Of a stretch of DNA of 64,000 nt, positions 42,434 through 54,436 are shown piece after piece (within the stretch, counting starts at the first letter, position 1; each line of letters begins with the position of its first letter). Origin of the DNA: Tieghemiomyces parasiticus. Taxonomy: Eukaryota > Kickxellomycota > Dimargaritomycetes > Dimargaritales > Dimargaritaceae. Position numbers and translations under genes: made by a program. The notes under the pieces are model-generated. The model was not told the DNA's origin, searched no databases, and saw only the letters and a list, made by a program, of their open reading frames with translations. Location of the stretch: positions 26,740-90,739 of the forward strand of contig JANBPT010000054.1 of the NCBI GenBank assembly GCA_027575765.1. The letters are read 5' to 3'.

Positions 42434-44722
42434 TCACCTCCCTACGGGTGTAAGTCAGGCGTCTGCTACCACCTTCTCGCCATCTCTATTTTTTTATTTC
42501 TATTGTTGGTGCTCGCCATGTGTATTAAAATATATCCCGCGCTGTCCATAATAGCCGTTCCGATTTACCTGAACTCCGTTACACAACTTGTGGACACGTA
42601 CCGGGCTGCTCGTGAACGAGCAAGTGTAGGAAGTAGCCATTCTCCCAAGGTAGAGGTTTAGGCTGGTCCGATATTGTCGGAGAGTGGGGGGGGGAGGAGG
42701 CGCAATCGGCAGGCGTCAGTAAGGTAGGGCTGTAACGGTGGGTGGTAGCTAGTAGCATTAGGGGGTTTGGTTGGGTCTCCACTCGGTATGACTTTCCAAC
42801 TCGACATCCCATGTGCTTACTCGGCGCAGATGTGATATGCCACCCCGACCCATCCCCTTAGCCTCTCATAGACTGCTGGTCAGGCGGAGCGGTCGGTTTG
42901 CAAGTCGGAACTAATCGGCACATTAAAAACAGCACTAGACCCCCCCCCAACCATCCCTTTATCGTCGTCGGATTCTATAGAGACTCTGTCCCCACGTGTG
43001 ACCGGGGATGCGGCGGCTTGGTGCCTCGATTAGTCTATTCTAGCCGACAGCTCCTACAAAGAGCACATGGCGCCTCACGGTGGAACGGTCAGTCTGAACG
43101 GTACATCTTCCGTGGCCACTACTCTATCTCTCTCTCTTTCTCTCGCGGTCCCTGCGTTACAACTTGGATGTTGCCACGGAGTCACCCTACCTTTCTGTCC
43201 TCTTCTGACTATCCCCTATCCGGCCAGCCAAATAATTCGCGGCCTGAGTATGTGTCTTTGTGGACTACAGCCTCTGCGGAGGGAAGGGTGACAGATGGTT
43301 GATATCAAATGCACCTATCCATCCTCTCACCCATTCATTGGTTAGGTTAATGTAATTTACCAGCTGTTTACCCTACTACATCCCCTCCCCGCAGGATAAC
43401 AGCTGTTCAATTAGTACCTCGACTATTGCAACAATTTTAAACAATTTATAATTATTATTGATATGCCCCCATCCTGTTTCAAGCGTCAACCTCGTTCTTT
43501 CAGCTCCCAAAACTGAATCCTACCGTCCTATCTTTCACAGCCTACTGCCCACCATTCGTCTGCCCTTAGGAATCACTTGATTTATTGCCACTTCTCCCCC
43601 TCCACCAACCCGGTGCTTATTTATATCTCAGCCCCAACCCATACCCCTCCAGTATTCCTGCTTCGATCCTCATTAAGCTGGCTCTCCTTCTGCTCCTCAC
43701 CCTGATACTCTCTGCCCAAGCCCCCTAGGGAAGTAATAGATGATATTATAAAAAGTTCCCCCCCACTCGGTGCATCCTAACGTGCAGTGCCAAGCGGTCA
43801 GGTGCATTGCTTAGGCAATTAAGCTGGTGTAAGTCTTCACCAATAATAATATACTTATAAACACACGGGACAGGATAACACCAAACCTTCTAATCCCGAG
43901 CCAAAATTTCTACAAGTGAAGCCGACCAGCGAGCACGTTGTCGAGACGATAATTATAATAAATTCTTGAAATCCTAACGACTAGGCAGGCTAGGAAGTGC
44001 ACTGATTCTTCGTTTCGCTTGAGAAGCCGTCATAACCGCTCTCGATAGGAGAAACACGTCCCCTCGGCTCTTCTTTTGGTCGGGAGTATATATCTGTTTT
44101 CTTTCGCACTTCGCTCTGATTGATAAGTATAACTCCTTATTGGTTGTTGGGTGCTATGCTTACTTCTATAGCTTACACAAACGGATATAGAGTTCATTAC
44201 ATGTGCTCCCCAACCTTATAACCAGATATTAATGGAGGAAGTCAAGGGGTATGCTTTAGGTTAATACCTAGCAGTACAAGGGCCAGTGAAGGCCCCTTTG
44301 CTGCCTACTGGGTAACGGTACCGGGCGCCGAGGCCGGGTGGGTAATTCCTTGTGGTGGGCTAAGTTTCTTTTTTTCCAGCGGGGCTACGGGAGTACTACT
44401 ACTTACGCGGCTTTTCACCAATTGAGCTGACCAAGTATACACGGATAGTTCATTAGATATATGGAGGGTGGGTAGAGGGGAAGTGGCATAGCAGCAAGAA
44501 ATTGCAAGAAGACGTGTGCCGCGGTAGAGTGACGACCAGAGTAATGAGAGGCCTAAAGGGCAGTTAGATCGCGAAGTATGCATGTCGTTACCTAATTCGA
44601 TTTGAAAATTGATAACTGGGCATCGGCTTGGTTGCAACAAAGGAGGAGGAGGAGTGGGGGAAGTAATTGAGCGAGTGGGCGAAACCCTTCCGCCGCCCTC
44701 TCCCCCCTCATTAAACCTTACA
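42434..44722. other. 2.3-kb convergent spacer
   Basis: The stretch lies between the 3' ends of YIP1 and FZO1. It has a C run near 42941-42949, a CT microsatellite-like tract near 43120-43145 and an AT-rich centre (43430-44280). No gene is supportable. Confidence 0.55.
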
Positions 44723-47479
44723 TTACTCCGACTCAAGTCCCACATCGTTCACCAACCGACTAAGGATATCCGACTTCTTGATGAGGGCGCGATAGTAGTC
44801 ACGAGACTCTTCGGCGACGAACCGCTTCTCGAGTTTCTGGGCGCGCTCGCGTTCCTCGTGCTCAATGAGGTGCTGGTAGGCCGTCTGTACGTCCCAAACG
44901 AAGGGTCGGACGGCGCGGTGTGTGGCGTGGAGCAAAATGTGCGACTGGTGCTCCGCATACCGCAACGTCCGCGATTGGCGTTGCAGACGCTCCACCATGC
45001 GGCGGCGGATCGTCCGGTCCAAATCCGCCGTCAGGTACACTACCAGGCTAGCCCCCGCTAGGGCCGCGCCCGCTAGCGTCAGGTAGCGCATGCCACGGTG
45101 GGTAAAAGTGCCAAGGAAACCACCCACCCGGGCCAGACGTGCCAGAGCGTCGAGCGGTCCGAAAACCCCGCCGCCTAACAGAGGCAGCTTAGATGCCACC
45201 ATGGCGAACGTGCCCAGGGAGGCCCCTGTCACGCTGAGGAGGTGGGCCGCATCAAATTCGAAGCGCAGGTCCACCAGGTCTGACAGGGATAACGAAAAAT
45301 CAAAGAGCGAAACGGACGGGAATCCCAAGCCGACGGCCGCGGCGTCCTCGGCCGCCAGGCGCTCCTGGTTCAGCGTGGCCACCACGTCGGCGTCTCCGAT
45401 AGGACGGGCCGTATCGTGCGTGTGGTGATGGTCTACCAGCACCCCGTTGGCGGCCCCGGCAGTGGCGGCCGCCAGATCCTCTTCGATGGTGTCCCACGGA
45501 ATGTGAACGGGTTTACGAGGCCCGGCTTCGGGCATCAAGTCGTTAATTTGCTGGGTAACGCGGTCCACCAGGTCCTCGGTGAAGAGCTCGCACTGCTGCA
45601 GCTCCTGCTCCATACGGCTCAGCAGGAATGCCTTGAGCTGGGCAATGTAGTGGAAGGTGTAGAGAAGACCGGGCCACGGAACGTGAGCCACCAGATCGTC
45701 CGGGTCCAGTGCCGACTCGGTCGACCCGTGGAACTCGGCCACAGTGGTCGAGACGGCGGTCGGCGACACTACCGGGGTTTCCGGGGTGGCGAAGAGCGTG
45801 GCCTCGTCGGAGGAGACGGACGGGGCAGAGGTCACGGCTTCAACCTTGGCCGGACCTAGCGCCAGTGGGGCCGCGGCCAGCACAGGCCCGTCAACCGCCC
45901 TGGCGCTGAAGCGGCGCAGTTGGGCGTCCAGGCGCTGCAAGGTCACCTGGCGCACCAACTCGCAGGCAGCGTCTAGGAGCCGGTTGGCCGACTCGGAAGC
46001 CGACTGGCGACGGCTTAGCAGGCTCTGGTAAACCGGCACGGCCGTTTTGAGGTCCTCGTTGATGCTCTCAACGCGCTGGGCTGCCAGGGTATGGTTGACG
46101 CGGGATAGCACCAGGAGGTCGTCCAGTACGTTAAGCAGGTAGCGCTGGGCGGGAGCCAGCTTGGACGTGAAGCGCTTCTCCAGGGTGAAGGAGCGCAGAC
46201 ATTCCTCCAGGGCGGAGAACTCTGGGGCCAGGCTGCGTGCCGGGTCGGCACCGGTCGCCCCACTGCCGCCGGCGTACATGTGCGTGGCACTCACAAAATG
46301 GACGAGCTCTGGGGCGTTGGCGTACGTGTGCGGCGAGAGTTGCTTGATCTGCTCCAGAATGAGCCGGCGACAGCGGTCCTTGTTGCGGATGGAGTCGAAC
46401 TTGTTCACGACGATGAAGATGTAGGCCTTCTCCTTACCCGCAGTGGTGAGAAATTCCTGGCCTGAAAGAGTGAAGTGGTTCTCCGAGTTGACCACGAATA
46501 CAATCACGTCAATCTCCTCTTGGCGGGTGAAGAGCTGAGTGGTCTTAAGGGAGTCGCGGTTGAGGCCGGGCGAGTCGATGAGGGCCAGGTCGGCTACGCC
46601 GTTGCGTAGCAGGCTGTCGCCGTCGGTGCGGCCGTCCACGGTGTACACTTTGAGTAGTTGATAGTTGTCTGGGTTGTCCATCACCACATCGTCCAGGTCG
46701 TCTGGGTGAACCAGTACGAAGGTACCGCTGTCGCGCGGGTCGTAGGTGTGGTTGTCCCACACAGCGTGGATGGCCTCCTGGCCGCCGTTCTCGCCGGCAT
46801 CCAGTACCTCGCAGAACAGCATCGTGCAGGGCTGCTGGTCCCAGGGCAGAATGTCGCGACGCAGGAGGGCATTGACGAGAGTGGACTTGCCAGCGTTCAA
46901 ATCGCCCGTCACCAGTACCTTGGAGCTGCGGTCGGCCACGCGGGCGTGAAGCCGCGCCAGGTGGGCCAGGGACTGAGCAAGCTGTTCGTCAAATAGGTTG
47001 GCGATGGACCCCTGCTCCAGACTGCCAACGAGGGAGGATCCATCGACGGCCGAGGCGCGGTGGGCCAGGCGCAGGTCGAGCTTGAGGATCTTGAGAGCCT
47101 GCGGGGTGGTGGGGTCCAGGCCGACGTCCGACACTACCGAGCTGTCGAGGGCCGAGACCTCAGAAAGCAGGCTGCGACGGCGGTCCCAGCGCGGCGACTC
47201 CTCGGACGCGGCGGAAGCCGAGGCGGTGAGGAGGGCAGCGGACCCGCCGATGGTAGAAGAGAGAGCGGCAGGGTCCGGGTGCCATAGAGATTGCGGGTAC
47301 TGCACCTGAAATCGTGAGCGGTTGGTCTGACGCAGGTCCTCCAGGAGTGCCTGCGTGTCACGGATGAAGGTGAGCAGTTTCTGGCTCTGTTCCTGGAAGA
47401 TACGCTGGCGGTGGAGTGCGTAGTCCTTATCGACTGGTCGCGGCAACGAGTCCACAGAGGTGGTCAGAGACGAATCCAT
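44723..47479 (-). CDS. FZO1: Mitofusin Fzo1 (outer-membrane fusion GTPase)
   Basis: A single frame of 918 codons from the ATG at 47479. Fzo1 is a dynamin-related GTPase that tethers and fuses mitochondrial outer membranes. A predicted helical N-terminus is followed by the GTPase: G1 GDLNAGKST at residues 192-200, switch threonine in QQPCTMLFCEV, G3 DSPG at 302-305 and G4 NKFD at 359-362. Helical repeats follow, with a serine/valine-rich loop at about 570-610. The paired membrane segment is near residues 790-840 (LTLAGAALAGASLVVYLTAD). The C-terminal helix (EHEERERAQKLEKRF) is the usual HR2-like end. All catalytic motifs are intact; length matches the fungal family. Confidence 0.93.
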   Translation of the reverse strand: MDSSLTTSVDSLPRPVDKDYALHRQRIFQEQSQKLLTFIRDTQALLEDLRQTNRSRFQVQYPQSLWHPDPAALSSTIGGSAALLTASASAASEESPRWDRRRSLLSEVSALDSSVVSDVGLDPTTPQALKILKLDLRLAHRASAVDGSSLVGSLEQGSIANLFDEQLAQSLAHLARLHARVADRSSKVLVTGDLNAGKSTLVNALLRRDILPWDQQPCTMLFCEVLDAGENGGQEAIHAVWDNHTYDPRDSGTFVLVHPDDLDDVVMDNPDNYQLLKVYTVDGRTDGDSLLRNGVADLALIDSPGLNRDSLKTTQLFTRQEEIDVIVFVVNSENHFTLSGQEFLTTAGKEKAYIFIVVNKFDSIRNKDRCRRLILEQIKQLSPHTYANAPELVHFVSATHMYAGGSGATGADPARSLAPEFSALEECLRSFTLEKRFTSKLAPAQRYLLNVLDDLLVLSRVNHTLAAQRVESINEDLKTAVPVYQSLLSRRQSASESANRLLDAACELVRQVTLQRLDAQLRRFSARAVDGPVLAAAPLALGPAKVEAVTSAPSVSSDEATLFATPETPVVSPTAVSTTVAEFHGSTESALDPDDLVAHVPWPGLLYTFHYIAQLKAFLLSRMEQELQQCELFTEDLVDRVTQQINDLMPEAGPRKPVHIPWDTIEEDLAAATAGAANGVLVDHHHTHDTARPIGDADVVATLNQERLAAEDAAAVGLGFPSVSLFDFSLSLSDLVDLRFEFDAAHLLSVTGASLGTFAMVASKLPLLGGGVFGPLDALARLARVGGFLGTFTHRGMRYLTLAGAALAGASLVVYLTADLDRTIRRRMVERLQRQSRTLRYAEHQSHILLHATHRAVRPFVWDVQTAYQHLIEHEERERAQKLEKRFVAEESRDYYRALIKKSDILSRLVNDVGLESE

Positions 47480-48962
47480 GGGTAAGAGCTAGGCTACTAG
47501 GGAAAACGATCGGCAGCGGTGAGACGTGCGAAGGAGGGGGGAGCAGGAAACTCTCGAATAGGAGATTTTGGTTCCAGGAGCAGAAAGGTAGATAGAACGG
47601 GGGAGGGCGATGGATCTAGTCTACGAAAATTCAATGTGGGTGAAGAGACTTTTCTAGAACGAGAAATGGACTGGCGAGGAATGGGACGCATTCAGGGAGA
47701 GGGAGGCAAAGGTTAAATTGGGGAGACGGGTTACCGGTCAGGGTAAGAGCCCGCGTTGAGTTGAGCTGTTAGAGGGACGGCGAGATTCACAAGCCGAGCA
47801 GGCCCAGGGGAGACAGGCGAACAGGGATGGGTTGCAGGGAAAAGGGCTCAGCGAGGGCCGCGTGGTCGGGTGTAGAAGAATGAAGGGTGGGCCGGAGGGA
47901 ACGGGGGCTCTTCAAGTGGCGGCCACAATGCGTAGGCGAGGGTGGAGGAAACCGAGCTGGCCACTTTGGCGCTCGGCGGCCCAAGAGGACAACACCTTGC
48001 TCCCTTACGCCTTCTCCTGCACCGGTGTTCCGCAACCACCCGACCTCGTCACGACAACGAGGCGGCGGGTGGTGCACCGTGTACACATCCCACGACCCGA
48101 GTCCACCCCGCTGAAGGCGAAACATGACGCTATCGAGCCTAACAACACCCCTCTGCCTACCACGGTGTTGCAGCTCGTCCATGGCGTTAGGCAGTCGGTT
48201 GTGGGGCCTGATGCGTGGGGCTGAGACACCTCGGTGAAGCGCACCTTAGCCGCGCCCATTCTGGAAGGCACTAACCCCCAGGGTTTAAAATGCCTGGCAT
48301 TACTTGCCTTTACAATGTCAACTTGGTGTCTGTAAGGAGCACCGGAGCAGCACGCAAGGGGATTGGTCCCATCAGGTTCGTTATTGGCTATATCGAGGCC
48401 AGAGGAGTATCCACCAATGACCGATTGGCAATAGGAAAGAGACAAAAAAGGCACATGTCTGCACCGCCAATCTTTCCGTCTGACGCGGCACACCGCCTCC
48501 AACTTCTGCGGCAACCGTCCAACGAATTAGACCGTGGAACCAAGCCTGGCTGCGCTGCTTGGGCCGGAGGCGGTATAGCGGTACGGGGCATCATGCTCAG
48601 GTTTGTTTTGGCTTTGTATAGGAGGTCGGGATCGAGGCTTTGCGTCATCCTGTACACCCCCCGTGGGTTGACCACTGGGACCGGATCAACTTCACCGACA
48701 GGAGGCTAATTGTTTCGTCCCCGCTGATAATGATCCCTTCCGGACTATCTAGTTCTACCCTTCAGCCATCACCACCAGGGCCGGGCTGATTCAAAAATTG
48801 CATATAAAACGCCGAGTCGTCCAGGTTATTGACAGATGTTACCTGTATATACTAACTATGCTATACGCCATACTTCGCTCGAATAGTGATCATATAAAAA
48901 AGGTTTGGATAAAAAGACCCGAGAGGGACGATCCAGGTCGCCCATATCTAATTAGACATTTA
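47480..48962. other. Spacer upstream of FZO1
   Basis: The GC-rich part 47780-48260 has overlapping frames on both strands (for example 47787-48182 minus and 47832-48224 plus), none with a recognisable motif. The rest turns AT-rich toward 48960. No gene is called. Confidence 0.45.
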
Positions 48963-50329
48963 TTAACGCACGGACATGGCCTGGTTGTCTAATACTGACC
49001 ACGGCTTGGCCAGCTTGCGTACGGTTACTTGGAAGTCACCAGGGCTTTTAAAGTAGACCGGGCAGGCCTCAAGGTAGCGACTGGGAGACTCCTTCTTGGC
49101 GGTCTCACCCGGTGGTGGCCCGAACAACGTTTTGAACCCGAGTCGGTTCCGGAGGGACATTGAAAGGGATTCAGTACCGACACCAGAGCGCCGCAGGACC
49201 GCTTCAAGGACCTGGGCCGACTCCTCGGGCAGCCTTTCAGCGCTGGGCGAGTGCGAAAACACCTTGATGGCAAAGATATTCAACCGTTTGAGGCGGTCGT
49301 CCCGGTTCAGCCGATACTGGGCTGTTTGCCACTTCGGAGCGTCCAACACGACCGGTCGTTGGCTCGCCACGGCCTCTGGTACCGGGCCGAGAAGCTCCGG
49401 CCTGACCTGGACCACCAGGGCGCTCAGCACAAAGCTAAACAGTGAGAGCCGTATCCTGTCATTTAGGTCACGCTCACGGGCCGACGGGGCGACGGGGCCA
49501 ACTGCCTGAAGCAGGCTCAGTAGGTCCGGATCCATTGCTGCAAAAACCTCCTTTATGATCGGTAGGGCATTACTTGCCAACTTCGGCGCGTACGTAGCGG
49601 GGAAGGCGTACCGGAAAAAATCAATCAGGATCTCCAAAGGTTGCTCGTTCACCAGGGAGATAAGACCCGATAGTCCACTCTGGCGCTGTACGAGCTCGGA
49701 GGCGTACTCTGTCTTCGTCCATTTCTGCTGCACCTGGCTCAATTTAGCCTCGAGCTCTCCACGGCAGGCAGAGTCACTATTGTAGAAGGGGACATGCGCC
49801 ATCCAACCGCCACTGCAGCGCACCGGATGACTGGTGTCAGCCAATGCTTCTTCAACGTATTGCATGACCACCGCCATGCCAAAATCGGAATAAAGGGACG
49901 CATCTTGGAAGATGGCAGGAGCCAGGCGCACGTCCGACAGACTAACCGCCTCGTCGGCGTTAGTCTGTGAGGCAAAGACCAAGAAATAAAGGGGCTACAA
50001 CCATGGTGGGAAGTGTGGTTAGCGTCCGGCAGAGCAGATGGCTTCGTCATTGCGGGTGCAGACGATAGAAGGAGTTACACAGCGTAGCCACTGGCCTTCA
50101 GTCCTACCCAACCATTACCTACCGTTGGCATACCGTGCAGCCCTTGTCGACGCATACTGCTTTCACCTATTCTCTCGCCGCTCAGTGACGCAGTGTGGGT
50201 GGCTGGTGGTCCATCTAAAGCCAAGTTGTGATCCATCGGGCTGGCAAATACGGCCTGGCAGACGAGAATGAGACCGACAAGGTGCACGCCGGTTCGCTTG
50301 ACGGCGAGAAAGGAGCATTTCGCGGGCAT
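48963..50329 (-). CDS. Secreted or vacuolar protein of unknown function
   Basis: Two exons, 50329..50123 and 49964..48963; the intron runs from GTAGGT to CTCACAG and both sides are phase 0, giving 402 residues. The first exon supplies a signal peptide: a basic start, then VHLVGLILVCQAVFAS, with likely cleavage after about residue 30. The mature part starts with a polar stretch, then helical segments such as MAVVMQYVEEALADTSHPVR, LEILIDFFRYAFPATYAPKL and IRLSLFSFVLSALVVQV. A few cysteines lie far apart. The second exon alone has no ATG start, which is how the upstream exon was found. I do not recognise a family. The gene has GC-rich codons and looks intact. Confidence 0.7.
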
Positions 50330-51574
50330 GGCGTGGAGTAAGAGAGGATACGTATACGTATTACTGCCGATAGGGTGATGGGAATGAGAGGGGTACTGTC
50401 CAAGTAAATAAAATCTAGGCAAGTGCCGTCGAACGAGTGGTGGGTGTAAACAGTAAACGTAGCAGAAGGCTAAGCTCAAGTACGGGATGCAGGTGGGTGG
50501 CAACCGGTCTAAATAAACCCGTGAGGCCGGAATAGGGACAGGTGCCCCTCACCAAAATCACACCGCCCCAAGGTTACGTTGAAAGAATAATAGAAGAGGC
50601 GTGTCGACCTCTCTGAGGCAGTGCCACTCGAGAGCGAGGCATTCTCTGTCGAAAGGGTGGGGGACACCAGCTCACCTTGTATCACTCGAGGATGATTAGT
50701 TCGCCGTCGAAAAGACCTTGTCAAGCTGCTCGAGCCCCCTACTCCTGCTTGGCATGCCGTTTTTTGGGAGGGTCTACACCATTATTTATCCGTCATCTAA
50801 TCTCCCTGTGGCGGCTCCGGCCGAATATACAGGTAATCCACGCATCGTTGCGGGCTGATTGTTCAAGTGATACTTCTATATCCAGGTTTCTTACTCTGTT
50901 CCCTATCAACACACAAGGTGTGCTTTAAGGTCTCAATGGTCAACATAGCCATACGGGTAATTGCCAAGATCTTAAATCTCCAACGGTCGGCTATTAGGAC
51001 CTCCCCCCATCTGACTGTACCGGGTGTAGAGTTCGTGCATTACATTAGTCCCACTGGCCTTATCTTTCCCTTCCCCGTTTCGGTCTGCTGTTTCGCCAGC
51101 GTTGCCCACAAGAAAGGGGGAGGACCCATGCCCTACCATTCGCTATTTCTATCACCCAACGGTCCACCGACTAGCCACATCCCCCCGCCACCCCCATCCG
51201 CAACCCTCCCCGCTGTGTTCCCTAGGTTCATGAATTCACGGTTTCCTTCTCGCCGTCGCCAACGAAGGTAAGTGGGGAATGAGGCTGTACCTTTCCCTAT
51301 TCCACCTAATTTTCCTTGCGGGGTGCACTTGCCCCTGCAGCCTAACGTCAAACACCTGCTCCACGACGGGTAGAAATTGGATGAATAAGTAGTGCTGTTA
51401 ACGTTCACCCCCTTACCATTATCACTAGCCCTGGTACCACTTGATAAACTATGGACTTTTTTATATAGTGGTCAACTTAATCAGTTATAATGTACGTGGG
51501 CCGTTGTCGTTATAAGCAATATAGAGAGATGTGGTATAGCGTAAGTGTGCCATATCAACGCCTACGCGCCACTT
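50330..51574. other. Spacer between two secreted-protein genes
   Basis: It holds a possible split gene on the plus strand (annotated separately) and the promoter of the 402-residue protein. Confidence 0.4.
50754..51390 (+). other. Splice-like signals, possible small multi-exon gene
   Basis: An ATG at 50754 opens MPFFGRVYTIIYPSSNLPVA to an ACAGGTAATC donor-like site near 50836. Farther right a strong donor, CGAAGGTAAGTGG (exon end 51267), and a strong acceptor, TTGCCCCTGCAG (exon start 51341), flank a 73-bp potential intron. After the acceptor one frame ends PNVKHLLHDG and stop. I could not join the pieces into one convincing protein. Confidence 0.22.
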
Positions 51575-51838
51575 TCACACATCGTCCGTGGAGCGGCTCC
51601 GGGCGCTAATGACGCGGATGACGTTGCTAAAGCTGTCCGAACGGCCAGCATCGCTCTGAAAATCGGACCCGGCTGAATTACCAGCGCTATTTGCCATAGA
51701 ACTCGAATCGGACGACGACTTGGTGCTGAAGGCCGATAAGGGCATATTGAGGTGTACACGAGCTCCAGGGCTCTGGATGGGGGCAGCCTGGCAGACGATG
51801 AGCGTATCCACACCGAGCGCTAAACTCTGTGCGTACAT
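51575..51838 (-). CDS. Possible small secreted serine-rich protein
   Basis: A frame of 87 codons from the ATG at 51838. The start MYAQSLALGVDTLIVCQAAP is weakly hydrophobic and may be a signal peptide; the rest is serine and asparagine-rich (STKSSSDSSSMANSAGNSAG) and ends RSRSTDDV. A TATATAA element on the minus strand at 51940-51946 lies about 100 bases upstream. Its 'VCQA' stretch resembles the signal peptide end of the 402-residue protein next door, which might indicate a shared origin. Alternatively the true first exon lies upstream (GTAAGA donor near 51875, CGCACAG acceptor near 51830). Confidence 0.35.
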   Translation of the reverse strand: MYAQSLALGVDTLIVCQAAPIQSPGARVHLNMPLSAFSTKSSSDSSSMANSAGNSAGSDFQSDAGRSDSFSNVIRVISARSRSTDDV

Positions 51839-54436
51839 GGAGTGCAGGAAAAAGTAATAGGAAGGTTCTTACTGGTAAAAAGCCAGCAAGTAGAGTAGGG
51901 TAACAGGCGAAGGCAGAGGATTGACAGTTGTGAAAAAGATTATATACACGGTGCCTACATGGTTATGGGGAAGGTTCGTGCTTATGTAGTAATGCCGCTC
52001 GCAGACCCGGCGTAAATGCCAACCGGTCCGATGCTCGTCAGCCACTCAGTATCCATCCCAAATTACCGTCGTTGAGGCCGGACCTCCAGATACTCAATGC
52101 CGCCATTTTTCCTAAATCTGCTGCGTCAAAAGTGGAACTGAATCCGTGCGGCACTATCCATGATAAATAGGCGACAGGGTCTACACCTGAAATGGGCCAA
52201 TTGATGACCAGGTAGACAGACCTTTGGCAGCCCGGGCCAAGTTGGGCTACAGCCATATCGCCTCCTCCTTCTCCCCTATAACATGTGTCGCATGTAAGAC
52301 ACATTAAATAAACCTTCCTCCTCCCCACCCCCCTCGAGACGTAATTCCCCGACTCTGTTATGTACTTTGAAGTCAGTTTGGTTACCCTTGCTGAACTATG
52401 GAGTCACAGTGATTAACCGGTCAGGGCGGGGTGACGAGCCGGTCGTTTCAGCCTTTATAGATTCTCATTTTGGGCAGCAAAAGTGAAACCGGCCAAATAA
52501 CCAAACAAAGGCCAGGCCATTTAACGCTTGGCTCAGAGCAACGTCGTGTTGGGATCCCACAACATAATAACATCCTGCTCCCCAGCTAATGATCGCTGCT
52601 AACTACTCCGTAGCGACCTTGGATCGTTTAGATGAATATCGTAGCGATTGGACTTGAAATGAATGGCGGTTAACGATACCTACCCTTGAGTTGGTTGGGT
52701 GACGTTCAAAGGATGATCAACAAAAATACCCGTGGGCCACGGAGCAGTGCCGTCAATTCCGCGAACAGGTTGATTGTAATAGGATCCGAGTTACCCCGCA
52801 CAGCGGTTGTTTCCATCACCCCAATCCTGCACGAACATCCCCAAGAGATGAAAGTTTCGAGGGAACTTTCGACGCGCCACCTAAACAACAAGCATAGTGT
52901 CAGCGGTGTGAAACATTTTTGGTGAGACCGGTGATGGTGAGCCACTCCTCAACTCTATAGTAGGCGTATTTTTCAACGATTTTCATTTCCGTATTTTAAT
53001 GGGTCGGTTAAATGAAATGCGTAGCTGGGGAGCACAGATGATGGGTAATGGAGGACTTCCGATCCGCGCCGATACCCACCTCCCCCTCCCTCTATTGATG
53101 TAATCCACCGTTCATTCCTTAGCCATCCCAACGCTCCAGGTGCCGCATACGCCAAGTAGAGCATAACGGACGAACTCAGCGCAGTGGATCTCGTGCCAGT
53201 CCCAGCCCAGCAGTGAGTCAATGACCCGGGCCAAAGGTTAGGGTCACCTTGGGCTGAGGTCCATCAAGTGGCGGAGGGATATCTTTATATGACCGATACG
53301 TGGCGCACTGCCGGTTGAGAAACGGGTATCGTTGCTCACTCTCTGACTACAATGGCCCAACGTAATTATATGCCGCGGAGGTGAGGACAAAGTAAACGTT
53401 GGAGGGTAGAGGGGCCATACTGGAACTATTGTCCGGGCCCTGGGCAACAATATATCGCGCACCAGGCCGGCTGAGGAGACGGGGACCGACTGTAGATCGT
53501 TTATCCATATCTCCATCTCGTTGCCTGTCTGCTAAACCGGTGAGTGGTTATCGATTCAAGGGTGCCAGAGGAAGGCCCAGCCAATACCTCCACGCTCACC
53601 CCTACAACCGTCCACAATGACGACCTTCAATGATTAAGGCATGTCATGAGCTGGGGATTGTCCACAACCGTCATCGGCTGGGTTAATCACCTCAACTTCA
53701 CATTTAAGTGGGGATGAACATTGTGCCGATTGGCGACCCTCTGGGCCGAAGCGAGCCATACCAAGAAGCCTTGGCTTGGGCCGCTTAACGGTTAGTGGCG
53801 GTTACTTTCGTTGCACGCCCTCAGCCTCTCTGCCTAATAGAGGTCACGTAGGCCTGCACGGTGAGGTTCGAGTGCGGTCGGGTCTTGTCATTGGCAATCA
53901 GATTGAGCAAGGCGCTACGGTTGAGCGTACAGGGGCGTAACGAGAGAGGGGGGCGGCAAACAAAACAGAATTCTCAACCGACTCCTCCATCTGCGTCCTT
54001 TCCTTTTTTTTTGACAGTAAATGGAGTGATTTCTGACCTGGCCGTACTGTCATATTACACGTAAGGCGGAGAATTACGGCGGTAAAACGAAAGGAAATGG
54101 AGTAGGGAGGTCCCTTAAATGGCGCAGGGCTGTTAAAATGACCGTTACGGCTCTGGCCTGGCTAATAGTTCGGGGCGCTCGCCCCTTTCCCCTTTACCCC
54201 ACCATTATGCTGGTCTGTTTCCAGCTCCCATATAAAAGTCACCCCAGGTCTGCCCATGACCATTATACCCCATCCAACCCAACTACCACTTCTCTACCTC
54301 GGCTGTACTTTTGTTACCTCTTACTGCTTTCCTGGCGAACAATTTGACAAACTTAATAGCCTACGTCCTCTCTCCACTACCTTTGTCTACTCAATTCAAG
54401 TTCACAGTGCTTTGCTACCAGCTACTTTGACAAACG
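51839..54436. other. 2.6-kb spacer
   Basis: No supportable gene. The short frames at 52686-52945 overlap on both strands. The last 200 bases form the promoter and leader of the secreted carbonic anhydrase. Confidence 0.5.
54231..54238 (+). promoter_or_regulatory. TATA box of the secreted carbonic anhydrase gene
   Basis: TATAAAAG, about 205 bp upstream of the ATG at 54437, followed by a pyrimidine-rich leader. Confidence 0.5.

Noticed and set aside
43067..43291. 74-codon plus-strand frame with hydrophobic stretch
   Set aside because: The hydrophobic part comes from a CT microsatellite, not from a protein-like sequence.
47787..48514. Overlapping frames on both strands upstream of FZO1
   Set aside because: Frames on both strands are equally long and none shows a motif; typical of GC-rich spacer.
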